Assembly (NCBI RefSeq): GCF_900129755.1
Contig: NZ_FQWT01000001.1
Coordinates: 558,001-622,000, forward strand
Reading direction: 5' to 3'
DNA: 64,000 bases
Source: Chryseobacterium oranimense
GTDB lineage: Bacteria > Bacteroidota > Bacteroidia > Flavobacteriales > Weeksellaceae
Position numbers and translations under genes: made by a program. Below, piece after piece: positions 1 through 7,791 of the stretch; positions within the stretch are counted from its first letter, which is position 1, and the number at the start of each line of letters is the position of its first letter. The notes under the pieces are model-generated. The model ran no database searches, was not told the origin of the DNA, and saw nothing but the letters and a program-made list of their open reading frames with translations.

Positions 1-608
1 ACCTGTCGGGTCGCCGTTGCTGTCTTTCTCAATTAAGCCCTGTGCCGGATTTGGCGTGTCGCCGTTGATCTTTAACTCTTTCAAACCTGCTTTATTCAGC
101 CATGCTTTTCCGTAGAGATACATTACGAAAGCCGGAACATCACCTGTCGCTTCGTTGATTTCTGCCAAAGTCGGCAGTCTTTTTTCTTCAAACTGATATT
201 CGTTCCAGCCACCAATTACTCTCACCCATTGACCTTTCGGTGTTCTCTGAGCCTGCTCTTTCAGGATTTCCAAAGCTCTTTTCAAAGTTTTCACACCGTC
301 CCAGCGAAGCTCGGTATTGTAAAATCTTCCGCCACGGATTACGTGCAAATGACTGTCAAATAATCCGGGAATCACTCTGTTGCCTCCAGCATCGATGATT
401 TTTGTATCGCTTCCTTTTAATTTTAAGATTTGGACATTCGTTCCTGTCTGGAGAATTTTATGGTCTTTGATGGCAATTGCCTGAACTTCCGGATTTTATC
501 ATCCATTGTTGTGATTTTTCCGTTGGTGACGATCAAATCGGCTTTCTGGGCGTTGAGCAGCCCTGCACCTAAGATGAATGAGAATAGAATTTTATGTAGT
601 GGTTTCAT
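1..608 (-). pseudogene. secreted YtcJ-type amidohydrolase, frameshifted and partial
   Basis: The reading frame starts at 608 with a clear signal peptide (MKPLHKILFSF...GLLNAQ) followed by ADLIVTNGKITTMDDK, the usual N-terminus of metal-dependent amidohydrolases. After that codon the frame is lost. Moving to the next frame restores a full family sequence to the window edge, including VIPGLFDSHLHV with the HxH metal-binding pair. The break is one missing base in a homopolymer (four T at 494-497 on the plus strand; five would give DDKNPEVQAIAIKD). It is either a real inactivating or reversible frameshift, or a sequencing error. The gene lies just downstream of the isochorismatase-like gene on the same strand. 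The C-terminal part is outside the window. Substrate cannot be told from sequence. Confidence 0.8.
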
Positions 609-630
609 AATTTACTTTTTAATGGTTTGA

Positions 631-660
631 AGAAAAGGCAGGCAGTTTTTTTAACCTGCC
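631..660 (-). terminator. intrinsic terminator after the YcaC-like gene
   Basis: Arms GGCAGG (637-642) and CCTGCC (655-660) form a hairpin read on the minus strand and are followed by a T-rich run. It sits between the isochorismatase-like gene and the amidohydrolase gene, so the amidohydrolase would depend on read-through. Confidence 0.6.
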
Positions 661-675
661 CTTGTTAAGAGTTGA

Positions 676-1365
676 TTAATGCTTAAGCATATCCTGAGCA
701 TACTGGATTCCCAATCCGTAAGCACCACCATATTTTTTCATTAAATCGTTAACCGGTTTGTAGGTTTCTTTTCTTGACCAGTCTCTCTGTAATTCAAGAA
801 CATACTGAACAGAGGTAATAGGATGCACCCCAGCCTGAACCATTCTTGTAACTGCCTGGTCGTGAGCTTCTTTTGAAATATCACCTGAAGCATCTGTGAT
901 GACATACACTTCATACCCTTCATCGATGGCGGATAAAGCCGGTCCTACAACACAAACACTTGTCCACAGACCCGCAAGAACCAGTTTCTTTTTGTTTTTC
1001 CCTGTAATGGCTTTGTGAGCGTTCAGATCTTCCCAGGTGTTCATTGTGGTTCTGTCCACATATCCGCTTGTTGCTTCAGGATACACTTCAGAAATTTCAG
1101 GGAAAACAGGCCCTGCGAAAGATTTTTCTGCAACTGTTGTTACCACTGTCGGGATATTAAAGATTTTTGAACCTCCGGAAATTAGGGCTACATTGTTTCT
1201 CAGCTCTTCCATGCTGATGCTTTTTGTAGCGAATGCCATCTGCCCTTCGTGGTCAATTAAAACCAAAGCATGGTTAGTTGGGTCCAACATTAATTTTCCA
1301 GGTTTCTGAGCGAATGCTGTTACTGATAATACTACTGTTGCGAATGTTAAGATTAGTTTTTTCAT
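676..1365 (-). CDS. secreted isochorismatase-family (YcaC-like) cysteine hydrolase
   Basis: A 229-residue protein with an N-terminal signal peptide (about residues 1-19, ending AFAQ), so probably periplasmic. The fold is the isochorismatase/YcaC hydrolase family: Asp38 in VLIDHEGQ and Cys138 in LWTSVCVV are the expected nucleophile-site residues, and the stretch ALSAIDEGYEVYVITDASG after the Cys is typical of YcaC. Members hydrolyse amides or related bonds; the substrate is unknown. It is driven by a promoter with the palindromic operator shared with the pirin, dioxygenase and chloroperoxidase-like genes (see 1449-1497), which points to a role in the same stress response. A terminator follows at 637-660. 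Confidence 0.85.
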   Translation of the reverse strand: MKKLILTFATVVLSVTAFAQKPGKLMLDPTNHALVLIDHEGQMAFATKSISMEELRNNVALISGGSKIFNIPTVVTTVAEKSFAGPVFPEISEVYPEATSGYVDRTTMNTWEDLNAHKAITGKNKKKLVLAGLWTSVCVVGPALSAIDEGYEVYVITDASGDISKEAHDQAVTRMVQAGVHPITSVQYVLELQRDWSRKETYKPVNDLMKKYGGAYGLGIQYAQDMLKH

Positions 1366-1448
1366 AATGTTTAATTTTTAAATGTTGTTTATTATAATGT
1401 TGTTCTAAATTTTAAATCTTACCTGGTATTTGTTTGATTTTGATATGA

Positions 1449-1497
1449 CAAATTTAGGACGGTCAGAAAGCCTGCACATTTAACTAGTTTAATAAAT
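1449..1497 (-). promoter_or_regulatory. promoter with shared palindromic operator (site A)
   Basis: On the minus strand TAAATTTG (1456-1449) matches the Bacteroidota -7 element TAnnTTTG. Exactly 21 bp upstream lies ATTTATTAAACTAGTTAAAT (1497-1478), an imperfect palindrome centred near position -40. The same arrangement recurs at 1793-1841, 6549-6597, 12909-12957 and 13200-13248. Confidence 0.8.
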
Positions 1498-1648
1498 TAA
1501 TTTTCATGAAAAAAAATTTAGTTTATTTTTATCAGATATCTTTTTTAAGTTAGTATTATTAATCTGAAAGCAGAATTAAATTAATTTAAAACAATGAATA
1601 TCAATATATTACTAACACACAATACAATAACTAACAGTAGAATTCAGA
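1498..1648. other. AT-rich intergenic spacer
   Basis: No convincing reading frame, RNA hairpin or repeat is seen between operator site A and the terminator at 1649-1687. The stretch is strongly AT-rich. Confidence 0.5.
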
Positions 1649-1687
1649 CAAAAAAAACAGGCTTGAATTATAAAAATTCAAGCCTGT
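1649..1687 (-). terminator. strong intrinsic terminator
   Basis: A perfect 13-bp stem (ACAGGCTTGAATT at 1657-1669, AATTCAAGCCTGT at 1675-1687, 5-nt loop) is followed on the minus strand by eight T. It ends the transcript expected from the promoter at 1793-1841; pgl is excluded because that promoter lies downstream of it. Confidence 0.8.
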
Positions 1688-1787
1688 TTTCACAAATATA
1701 TCACTCAACAATGAATGAGTGTTTAATTTTTTTATTGTAATAAGATCATTGATTCCTGAAGTACTTTTTTATTTTTCAGGTGAATGA
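1650..1787 (-). ncRNA. candidate small RNA from orphan regulon promoter
   Basis: A promoter of the shared-operator family (1793-1841) fires leftward about 137 nt before the strong terminator at 1649-1687. The only frames inside are trivial (an ATG with five codons). Two smaller hairpins can be drawn: CTGAA...TTCAG near 1754-1777 and CACTCA...TGAGTG near 1703-1722. Promoter, structured body and terminator together fit a trans-acting small RNA. The alternative is the debris of a deleted regulon gene whose promoter and terminator remain. Confidence 0.45.
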
Positions 1788-1792
1788 TATGA

Positions 1793-1841
1793 CAAATTTA
1801 TGACTATAAATCTTACCGGACATTTAACCAGATTAATAAAT
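1793..1841 (-). promoter_or_regulatory. promoter with shared palindromic operator (site B, orphan)
   Basis: TAAATTTG (1800-1793) with the operator copy ATTTATTAATCTGGTTAAAT (1841-1822) exactly 21 bp upstream. It lies immediately downstream of pgl and points away from any protein-coding gene. Confidence 0.7.
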
Positions 1842-1852
1842 CAGTTTCAACA

Positions 1853-2563
1853 TCAGGCGCCAGCCTCTTTATCCGTAAAAAGCTGAACTCCGTTTCTCTT
1901 TTCAATTAACTGAAGCGGATACATCTCAGGATTATACTCTCCGTTCAAAACTTCATTTAAAGCATGCTTTTTAGAGGTCCCGAATGTAATAATCAGGATA
2001 TTCTCAGCTTTATTGATAATAGGCGCAGTCAGTGTAATTCTGAACATTTCCTGAGGCTTCAGATAATAGGCATCCACCCACTTTTCTTTTTCGTGCAGAA
2101 TTTTTTCCCCCGGAAATAAAGAAGCCGTATGACCGTCATCCCCCATTCCTAAAAGGATAAAATCGAAAACACCATCAGCTCCCAAAACATTTCGGATTTG
2201 TGCTTCATATCCTTCAGCATAATCTTCAGGGTCGATTCCGTCTTTATACATCGGGAAAATGTGATCTTTATTAACAGGAACTTTATCCAGGAGGGTTTCA
2301 AAAGTCATTTTCGCATTGCTTTTTTCATCATCAAGAGATACCCATCGCTCATCTACCCAGAAGAAATATACTTTATTCCACTCTACTTTCTCTGCATATT
2401 CCTGAGTCGCCAAGAGGCTGAAAATAGCCTTCGGAGAAGAACCGCCGCTTAAGGCAACAACAAATTTACCATGCTTCAGGATAGATTTCCCGGAAAGCTC
2501 AACAAAGGTATCTGCTGCTTTTTTATATAAGGTATTCAGATCATCAAATACTGTAATATTCAT
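1853..2563 (-). CDS. pgl: 6-phosphogluconolactonase
   Basis: The 236-residue protein has the hallmark motifs of the DevB/Pgl family: ALSGGSSPK (37-45), VDER (70-73) and GMGDDGHTASLFPG (139-152). It hydrolyses 6-phosphoglucono-lactone to 6-phosphogluconate, step two of the oxidative pentose phosphate pathway, in the cytoplasm. It is the last gene of a gnd-zwf-pgl operon, 21 bp behind zwf. Length is normal for the family. Confidence 0.95.
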   Translation of the reverse strand: MNITVFDDLNTLYKKAADTFVELSGKSILKHGKFVVALSGGSSPKAIFSLLATQEYAEKVEWNKVYFFWVDERWVSLDDEKSNAKMTFETLLDKVPVNKDHIFPMYKDGIDPEDYAEGYEAQIRNVLGADGVFDFILLGMGDDGHTASLFPGEKILHEKEKWVDAYYLKPQEMFRITLTAPIINKAENILIITFGTSKKHALNEVLNGEYNPEMYPLQLIEKRNGVQLFTDKEAGA

Positions 2564-2584
2564 CTTTACTTTTTTAATTCAAAA

Positions 2585-4066
2585 TTAAACCCACTGGTGG
2601 CCCTGTCTTTCTACCAGCGCATTGCTGTCTTCAGGTCCCCAGCTTCCTGCTTCATAATTGGGGAAAGAAGAATCTTTGTTTTTTTCCCAGGTTTCCTGAA
2701 TGGTTTTTACAACATCCCAGGCCTCTTCTACCTGATCAGAGCGCATAAACAATGTAAGATCACCTATAAGTGCCTCTAATAGCAAGGTCTCATAAGCTTC
2801 TGGAGTATCCGTCTGGCAGGCAAAATTGTCAAAAATCATTTCCACAGGCTTTAATTCTAACGAAAGCCCTGGTTTTTTCGACATAAAAAGCAATCTGATA
2901 TCCATTTGCGGCTGGATGTTAATAATCAACCTGTTGGCGGATAAAAGGGACGAACTTTCCGAAAATGTAGAATGCGGAAGGGGCTTAAACTGAATGGTAA
3001 TATAGGAATGCTTTTCTTTCATTTTCTTTCCTGTACGAACGTAGAAAGGAACGTTTTCCCATCTTTCGTTATCCAGGTAGAATTTTATAGCGGCAAATGT
3101 TTCTGTATTGGAATCAGGAGCAATTCCTTCTTCCTGGCGGTAACCGTTTACTTTGATACCGTTTACCTTCCCTCTTCCGTACTGCCCTCTCACTGCATAA
3201 TGATCTACTTTATCCGGCGAAATCCTGCGGATTGATTTCAAAACATCCACTTTACGGTCCCTGATCTCTCCGGACTCCAGTGAAACCGGCGGTTCCATGG
3301 CCACCATGCAGAGAATCTGCAAAAGGTGATTCTGGATCATGTCACGCAAAGCACCGGTCTGCTCATAAAAACTTGCTCTTGTTTCTACACCTACTTCTTC
3401 TGCAACGGTAATCTGCACAGATTCTATATGCCTGTGGTTCCACAATGGTTCAAAAATTGAGTTTCCGAACCTGAAGGCTAAAATATTCTGAACGGTTTCC
3501 TTACCCAGATAATGATCGATACGGTAGATCTGCTCTTCCTTGAAGGTTTGTGAAAGCAGATTGTTCAATTCTATAGCAGATTCTTTATTGTGACCAAACG
3601 GTTTCTCGATAATAATCCGGTCTCTATCAGGATCAGAAGCTATAGAGGTATTCTTGATATGATTGGAAATAACGGACACAAAATTCGGTGCAATCGAAAG
3701 GTAGAAAAGCCTGTTGCCTCTTGTCCCGTAAACCTTATCAAAATTTTCCAGTTTCTGGGACAGTTTTTTATAGGAATCTTCTTCATCCAGCTGATGCTGA
3801 AAATAAGAAATGTGTGCCTGGAAACCAGCCCAGTCTTCTGTAGTAACATTCTTCCTTGAAAAGCTCTTCAGATTTTCTTTAATATAATTTCTAAAATTTT
3901 CGTCAGTATTCTCAGCTCTTCCTAAAGCTAAAATATTGAAGCCTTTTGGCATTCTGCCATCAATGTATAAATTGTAAAATGCAGGAAAAAGCTTTCTTTT
4001 TGCCAGATCTCCTGTTGCACCAAAAATAACAATAGTGGTTGGGTGCAGGATTGTATTGTCGCTCAT
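2585..4066 (-). CDS. zwf: glucose-6-phosphate 1-dehydrogenase
   Basis: A full-length 493-residue enzyme. The Rossmann motif GATGDLAKRKL (16-26) binds NADP, EKPFG sits at 154-158 and the signature active-site sequence RIDHYLGKE at 182-190. It oxidises glucose 6-phosphate to the lactone that Pgl then opens. The gene lies 9 bp behind gnd and 21 bp ahead of pgl, so the three enzymes that turn glucose 6-phosphate into ribulose 5-phosphate plus NADPH are made together. Confidence 0.97.
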   Translation of the reverse strand: MSDNTILHPTTIVIFGATGDLAKRKLFPAFYNLYIDGRMPKGFNILALGRAENTDENFRNYIKENLKSFSRKNVTTEDWAGFQAHISYFQHQLDEEDSYKKLSQKLENFDKVYGTRGNRLFYLSIAPNFVSVISNHIKNTSIASDPDRDRIIIEKPFGHNKESAIELNNLLSQTFKEEQIYRIDHYLGKETVQNILAFRFGNSIFEPLWNHRHIESVQITVAEEVGVETRASFYEQTGALRDMIQNHLLQILCMVAMEPPVSLESGEIRDRKVDVLKSIRRISPDKVDHYAVRGQYGRGKVNGIKVNGYRQEEGIAPDSNTETFAAIKFYLDNERWENVPFYVRTGKKMKEKHSYITIQFKPLPHSTFSESSSLLSANRLIINIQPQMDIRLLFMSKKPGLSLELKPVEMIFDNFACQTDTPEAYETLLLEALIGDLTLFMRSDQVEEAWDVVKTIQETWEKNKDSSFPNYEAGSWGPEDSNALVERQGHQWV

Positions 4067-4075
4067 TTTCCGATT

Positions 4076-5494
4076 TTAGTTATTAACGTTTTGCCATGAA
4101 GTATGAAAAACTCCCTCTCTATCCACTCTTTGGTAGGTATGCGCTCCAAAATAATCGCGCTGGGCCTGAATAAGATTCACAGGTAAAGATTCTGTGGTAT
4201 ACGCATCAAAATATCCCAAAGTGGTTTGAAGTCCTAAGCTTGGAATTCCGTTTGACACGGCAAAAGCCGCCGTTTTTCTCAGAGACTTAATTTTAGACTG
4301 TACGATTCCGGAAATTTCCTGATTCAGTAAAATATTAGATAAATCAGGAGCCTGCGTATAAGCTGAATAGAATTTTTCCAGCAAAACTGAGCGGATGATG
4401 CATCCCCCTCTCCAGATTTTGACAACGTCTTTTAACGGAATTTCAAACTGGTATTCTTCAGAAGCTTTTACGAGCAATGCCAAACCTTGCGCATAGCTGA
4501 TTAAAGTAGCCAGATACAGCGCTTCACCCACTTCTTGGATGAATAATTCTGTATTTTCCGGCTTGATAATTTCTTCCTTAGCGTATAATTGAGACGCTTT
4601 CACTCTTTCTTCTTTATAGGCTGATAGAATTCTTGAAGTTACTGCAATATCGATGGTCGGAATAGAAACACCAATTTCCATTGCCTGTTCGGAAGTCCAT
4701 TTTCCGGTTCCTTTTGCTCCGGCTTTGTCTAAAATCTGATCGACCAGAAAACCGTCTGTCAGCTCATCTTTTTGTTTAAAAATATCCCTTGTGATTTCAA
4801 TCAGGAAAGAATTCATTTCACCTTCATTCCATTTTTTGAAAACTTCGTATAACTGATCGTTGTTCAGGTTTGCGCCTTTTCTTAATAAATCATAAGCTTC
4901 ACTGATCAACTGCATAATGGCATATTCGATACCATTGTGAACCATTTTCACATAATTTCCTGCTGAACCTTTGCCCATATATGCCGTGCAGGCTTCACCA
5001 TTCACTTTTGCAGCAATTAATTCCAGCATAGGCTTAAGCAAAGTAAAGGCTTCCAGATCTCCGCCGGGCATGATGCTTGGTCCTCTTCTTGCGCCCTGCT
5101 CACCTCCGGAAACCCCCATCCCCATGAAATGCAGGTTCTTGGATGTTAAATCAGCAATACGTCTCTCGGTATCTTTGAAATAAGAATTTCCGGCATCTAC
5201 CACAATATCTTTAGGACTGAGAAGCGGTGTAATATTTTCCAGAACGGCATCTACCGGTTTTCCAGCAGGCACCATTAAAATAATCTTCCTCGGGGTTTCC
5301 AGAGCGGATACAAAATCTTCAAGAGAAGCTGTTCCTTTCACCTGCGTTCCCGGAGTTGCCCCGTTATGAAGCTCTTTTACTTTTTCCTCATCCAAATCGA
5401 ATCCTGCTGTAGAAAAGCCGTTGTCGGCAATATTGTAAAGCAGGTTTCTTCCCATTACTCCGAGCCCGATGACCCCGTAATTATACTTTTCCAT
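4076..5494 (-). CDS. gnd: 6-phosphogluconate dehydrogenase, decarboxylating
   Basis: The 472-residue protein has the NADP-binding motif GLGVMGRN (10-17), the substrate loop GVSGGEQGARRGPS (127-140) and KMVHNGIEY (183-191) with the catalytic Lys183. It converts 6-phosphogluconate to ribulose 5-phosphate, CO2 and NADPH. First gene of the operon with zwf and pgl. The 147-bp upstream spacer holds a 9-bp inverted repeat AATTACGGA / TCCGTAATT (about 5534-5575) that might be an operator, and a near-match -7 element TAATTTTA. Confidence 0.96.
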   Translation of the reverse strand: MEKYNYGVIGLGVMGRNLLYNIADNGFSTAGFDLDEEKVKELHNGATPGTQVKGTASLEDFVSALETPRKIILMVPAGKPVDAVLENITPLLSPKDIVVDAGNSYFKDTERRIADLTSKNLHFMGMGVSGGEQGARRGPSIMPGGDLEAFTLLKPMLELIAAKVNGEACTAYMGKGSAGNYVKMVHNGIEYAIMQLISEAYDLLRKGANLNNDQLYEVFKKWNEGEMNSFLIEITRDIFKQKDELTDGFLVDQILDKAGAKGTGKWTSEQAMEIGVSIPTIDIAVTSRILSAYKEERVKASQLYAKEEIIKPENTELFIQEVGEALYLATLISYAQGLALLVKASEEYQFEIPLKDVVKIWRGGCIIRSVLLEKFYSAYTQAPDLSNILLNQEISGIVQSKIKSLRKTAAFAVSNGIPSLGLQTTLGYFDAYTTESLPVNLIQAQRDYFGAHTYQRVDREGVFHTSWQNVNN

Positions 5495-5641
5495 TCTTAC
5501 TTAAGATTTATTTAATTTTTACAGTCGATAAAATTACGGAAATGCATACCAGTAAAAAAAAATATCCGTAATTTCTTTCAATTGTTATTATAGTTTTAAT
5601 ACATAAAAAAACTGTCCTAAAATAAAATACATTCAAGCTAT

Positions 5642-6517
5642 TTACATCGTCATCGGAACTTCCATCAATAAAATCTCTGTATTTTCGGAAGTTGATTTGA
5701 TGTTCAGGCCGGAAATATCCCAGACTCCGAAGCCGTCTCTTTCTTCCAGCTTCTGTCCTTCAATTTCTGCGCTTCCTTTCAGAATGAAAACATAAACTCC
5801 GTTTCCTTTTTTCTTAATCTGGTAACGGGTCTCGATATTATTTTCAAAATTTCCAAGGTGAAACCAGGCATCCTGATGAATCCAGACTCCTTCGTCATCA
5901 GCATTCGGAGAAAGAATCTGCTGAAATCTGTTTTGACTTTTTGTTTTATCTAAAGTAATCTGGTCATATCTGGGAGTCACATTTCTCTTGTTCGGATACA
6001 CCCAGATTTGAAGAAACTTCACCAGACTGTCATTATTTTTGTTGAATTCACTGTGCATAATTCCTGTTCCGGCACTCATCACCTGGATGTCTCCGCTCCT
6101 GATAATTGCTGAATTTCCCATGCTGTCTTTATGTTCCAGATCGCCTTCCAGCGGAATGCTGATGATTTCCATATTATCGTGCGGATGGGTCCCGAAGCCT
6201 CTTCCTGCTTCCACTTTATCATCATTCAGAACTCTTAAAACTCCGAAGTGCATTCTTTCCGGGTTGTGATAATTGGCAAAACTGAACGTATGGTTACTCA
6301 CCAACCAGCCGTGGTCAGCTTTTCCTCTGGAATCTGCCTTGTGAAGTACAGAATTGTCTTTAATTTTTGAATCAGTATTCGGTAAATGGTTATATCCGAT
6401 GGGTTCTAACGGTTCAATTTCGTCGATCTCATTTTTCATTGTGTTGCCTAATGAAGCAGATGCTACAAACATTCCTGTTCCCAGTAATCCTTTCTTTAAA
6501 AAATCTTTTCTGTCCAT
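5642..6517 (-). CDS. pirin family protein with exported N-terminus
   Basis: The 291-residue protein carries the cupin metal site of pirins: His111 and His113 in GTHPHDNMEII, then His155 and Glu157 in GTGIMHSE, matching the four ligands known for pirin. Some pirins have quercetin 2,3-dioxygenase activity. Unusually, the first 25 residues (MDRKDFLKKGLLGTGMF...) look like a Tat-type export signal with RK in place of RR, so the protein may act outside the cytoplasm. The promoter carries the shared operator (6549-6597), and the Crp/Fnr-type regulator is the next gene upstream. Confidence 0.88.
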   Translation of the reverse strand: MDRKDFLKKGLLGTGMFVASASLGNTMKNEIDEIEPLEPIGYNHLPNTDSKIKDNSVLHKADSRGKADHGWLVSNHTFSFANYHNPERMHFGVLRVLNDDKVEAGRGFGTHPHDNMEIISIPLEGDLEHKDSMGNSAIIRSGDIQVMSAGTGIMHSEFNKNNDSLVKFLQIWVYPNKRNVTPRYDQITLDKTKSQNRFQQILSPNADDEGVWIHQDAWFHLGNFENNIETRYQIKKKGNGVYVFILKGSAEIEGQKLEERDGFGVWDISGLNIKSTSENTEILLMEVPMTM

Positions 6518-6548
6518 ATCTGTTGTTATTTATTTTGTTTTGATGGAA

Positions 6549-6597
6549 CAAATTTAAGAGGATGAAAAACAGTATACATTTAACTGGTTTAATAAAT
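6549..6597 (-). promoter_or_regulatory. promoter with shared palindromic operator (site C)
   Basis: TAAATTTG (6556-6549) with ATTTATTAAACCAGTTAAAT (6597-6578) exactly 21 bp upstream, about 30 bp before the pirin start codon. Confidence 0.8.
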
Positions 6598-6658
6598 TCA
6601 TTTTTGTGAAAAATTTATACTTCAAATTCCTCTTTCCGAAGGAATGGATTTTGTGAAA

Positions 6659-6700
6659 CAAAAAAACGGGGTGGTTTACACAACGTATAAACCACCCCGT
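6659..6700 (-). terminator. terminator of the Crp-type regulator operon
   Basis: A 12-bp stem (CGGGGTGGTTTA at 6666-6677 with TAAACCACCCCG at 6687-6698) is followed on the minus strand by a run of seven T. Confidence 0.8.
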
Positions 6701-6755
6701 CAAAAATTCTTTGAATTTTCGCCACCCCTCCACAGGAGGGAATTTTGAGGATGTA

Positions 6756-7340
6756 TTATTTATTTTTACTGGCAAGACGTTTCCTGATCGTGCTTACAAA
6801 TTCTTTAGAAACCCCAAGATAGGAAGCTATATAATATTGCGCCACACGTTGCGGAATGGTGGGATATACCCTGATAAATTCCAGGTAACGTTCTGTTGCC
6901 GGTTGGGAAATAGTGTTGATCAGACGGTTTTGCAGGGTAACTACATACCGTTGTATCATCATTCTGAAGGCCCTCTCAAACTTCGGAACTTTTTGCAGCA
7001 ACTCTTCTTTGGTCTGCGGATTGAGCATATAAATTTCGGTATCCTCCAGGGTTTCGATAAAAACTTTAGACGGCGTCTGATTATTAAAAGAAGCAATATC
7101 TGTAATCCACCAGTCTTCAACGGCAAACAGAAGGGTTACTTCAAAGCCGTTTTCATCAAGATAATAAGTACGTACGCAGCCTTCTTTTATAAAACCTTCG
7201 AACTGGCAAATCTCACCTTCCCGAAGCAAAAGCGTCTTTTTGGGAAACTTCTGAAGCATCAGCAAATCTTCATAAATTTTTTCTTCTTCCGGGGTTAATG
7301 TGACAAATCGCGAGATGTTTTTGATGATATTTTGAAACAT
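6756..7340 (-). CDS. Crp/Fnr family transcriptional regulator
   Basis: The 194-residue protein has an N-terminal cyclic-nucleotide-binding-type beta barrel (about 20-120, with LREGEICQFEGFIKEGCVRTYY and DWWITDIASF) and a C-terminal winged helix with recognition helix YLGVSKEFVSTIRKRL (about 174-189). The FNR iron-sulfur cysteines are not present. Members of this Bacteroidota group usually have no proven ligand. Position next to pirin, and five nearby promoters with a palindrome centred near -40 (the class II Crp position), make it the best candidate to bind TTAAACTAGTTAAAT. That link is inference. It follows a receiver-like gene by 9 bp. Confidence 0.88.
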   Translation of the reverse strand: MFQNIIKNISRFVTLTPEEEKIYEDLLMLQKFPKKTLLLREGEICQFEGFIKEGCVRTYYLDENGFEVTLLFAVEDWWITDIASFNNQTPSKVFIETLEDTEIYMLNPQTKEELLQKVPKFERAFRMMIQRYVVTLQNRLINTISQPATERYLEFIRVYPTIPQRVAQYYIASYLGVSKEFVSTIRKRLASKNK

Positions 7341-7349
7341 AAATTTATT

Positions 7350-7661
7350 TTACGGCTGCAAATTAGGGAAAAGTGTGTAAACTTCATTCTTCAGGAGCCC
7401 GCTTCCACCGCCGTAGTGGTCGATTACTTTCACATCTTTGTCCAGATTTTCACAAAAAACTTTGATCTCATTTTCGAATTCCTCATCCAGTCCTGAGCTC
7501 AGCAAAACAATATCTACCTGATTTTCTTCAATATAATCCCGGCAAACCATTTCATCACTCTGTATTTCCGCTTTCCAGCCGTCATTATTTTCGATAATTC
7601 TCTTTAATGTTTCAAGAATTTCCTGATTTTTTCCAATGACTAAAAAATTTAATGTTTTCAT
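7350..7661 (-). CDS. small receiver-like protein of unknown function
   Basis: About 103 residues. The pattern LNFLVIGKNQEILETLKRIIENN...VDIVLLSSGLDEEFENEIKVFC follows the beta-alpha layout of a response-regulator receiver domain, but the acidic pocket and phosphorylated Asp in their usual context are not seen (VDIVLLSSG replaces the D-x-x-M/L-P block). The start at MKTLNF is preferred over the upstream ATG at 7679 because that ATG lies within the -7 element at 7677-7684. It is cotranscribed with the Crp-type regulator. Confidence 0.7.
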   Translation of the reverse strand: MKTLNFLVIGKNQEILETLKRIIENNDGWKAEIQSDEMVCRDYIEENQVDIVLLSSGLDEEFENEIKVFCENLDKDVKVIDHYGGGSGLLKNEVYTLFPNLQP

Positions 7662-7676
7662 TTTTAATTGTTGTAT

Positions 7677-7684
7677 CAAAGTTA
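7677..7684 (-). promoter_or_regulatory. -7 element for receiver-like gene and Crp-type regulator
   Basis: TAACTTTG on the minus strand matches TAnnTTTG and sits 16 bp ahead of the ATG at 7661. No copy of the shared palindrome is found here. Confidence 0.6.
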
Positions 7685-7791
7685 TTTTTTAGGAGCTATT
7701 CCCACTATCCACTATATCTTTTTTCCAGCTGCCTTATTCCATACGCAAAAAAAGGATGCCGTTACTATCGGGGCTAAGAAACAACTCTATA

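Noticed and set aside
6554..6775. 73-codon minus-strand frame between pirin and the Crp-type regulator
   Set aside because: It spans the terminator hairpin, operator site C and the end of the regulator gene.
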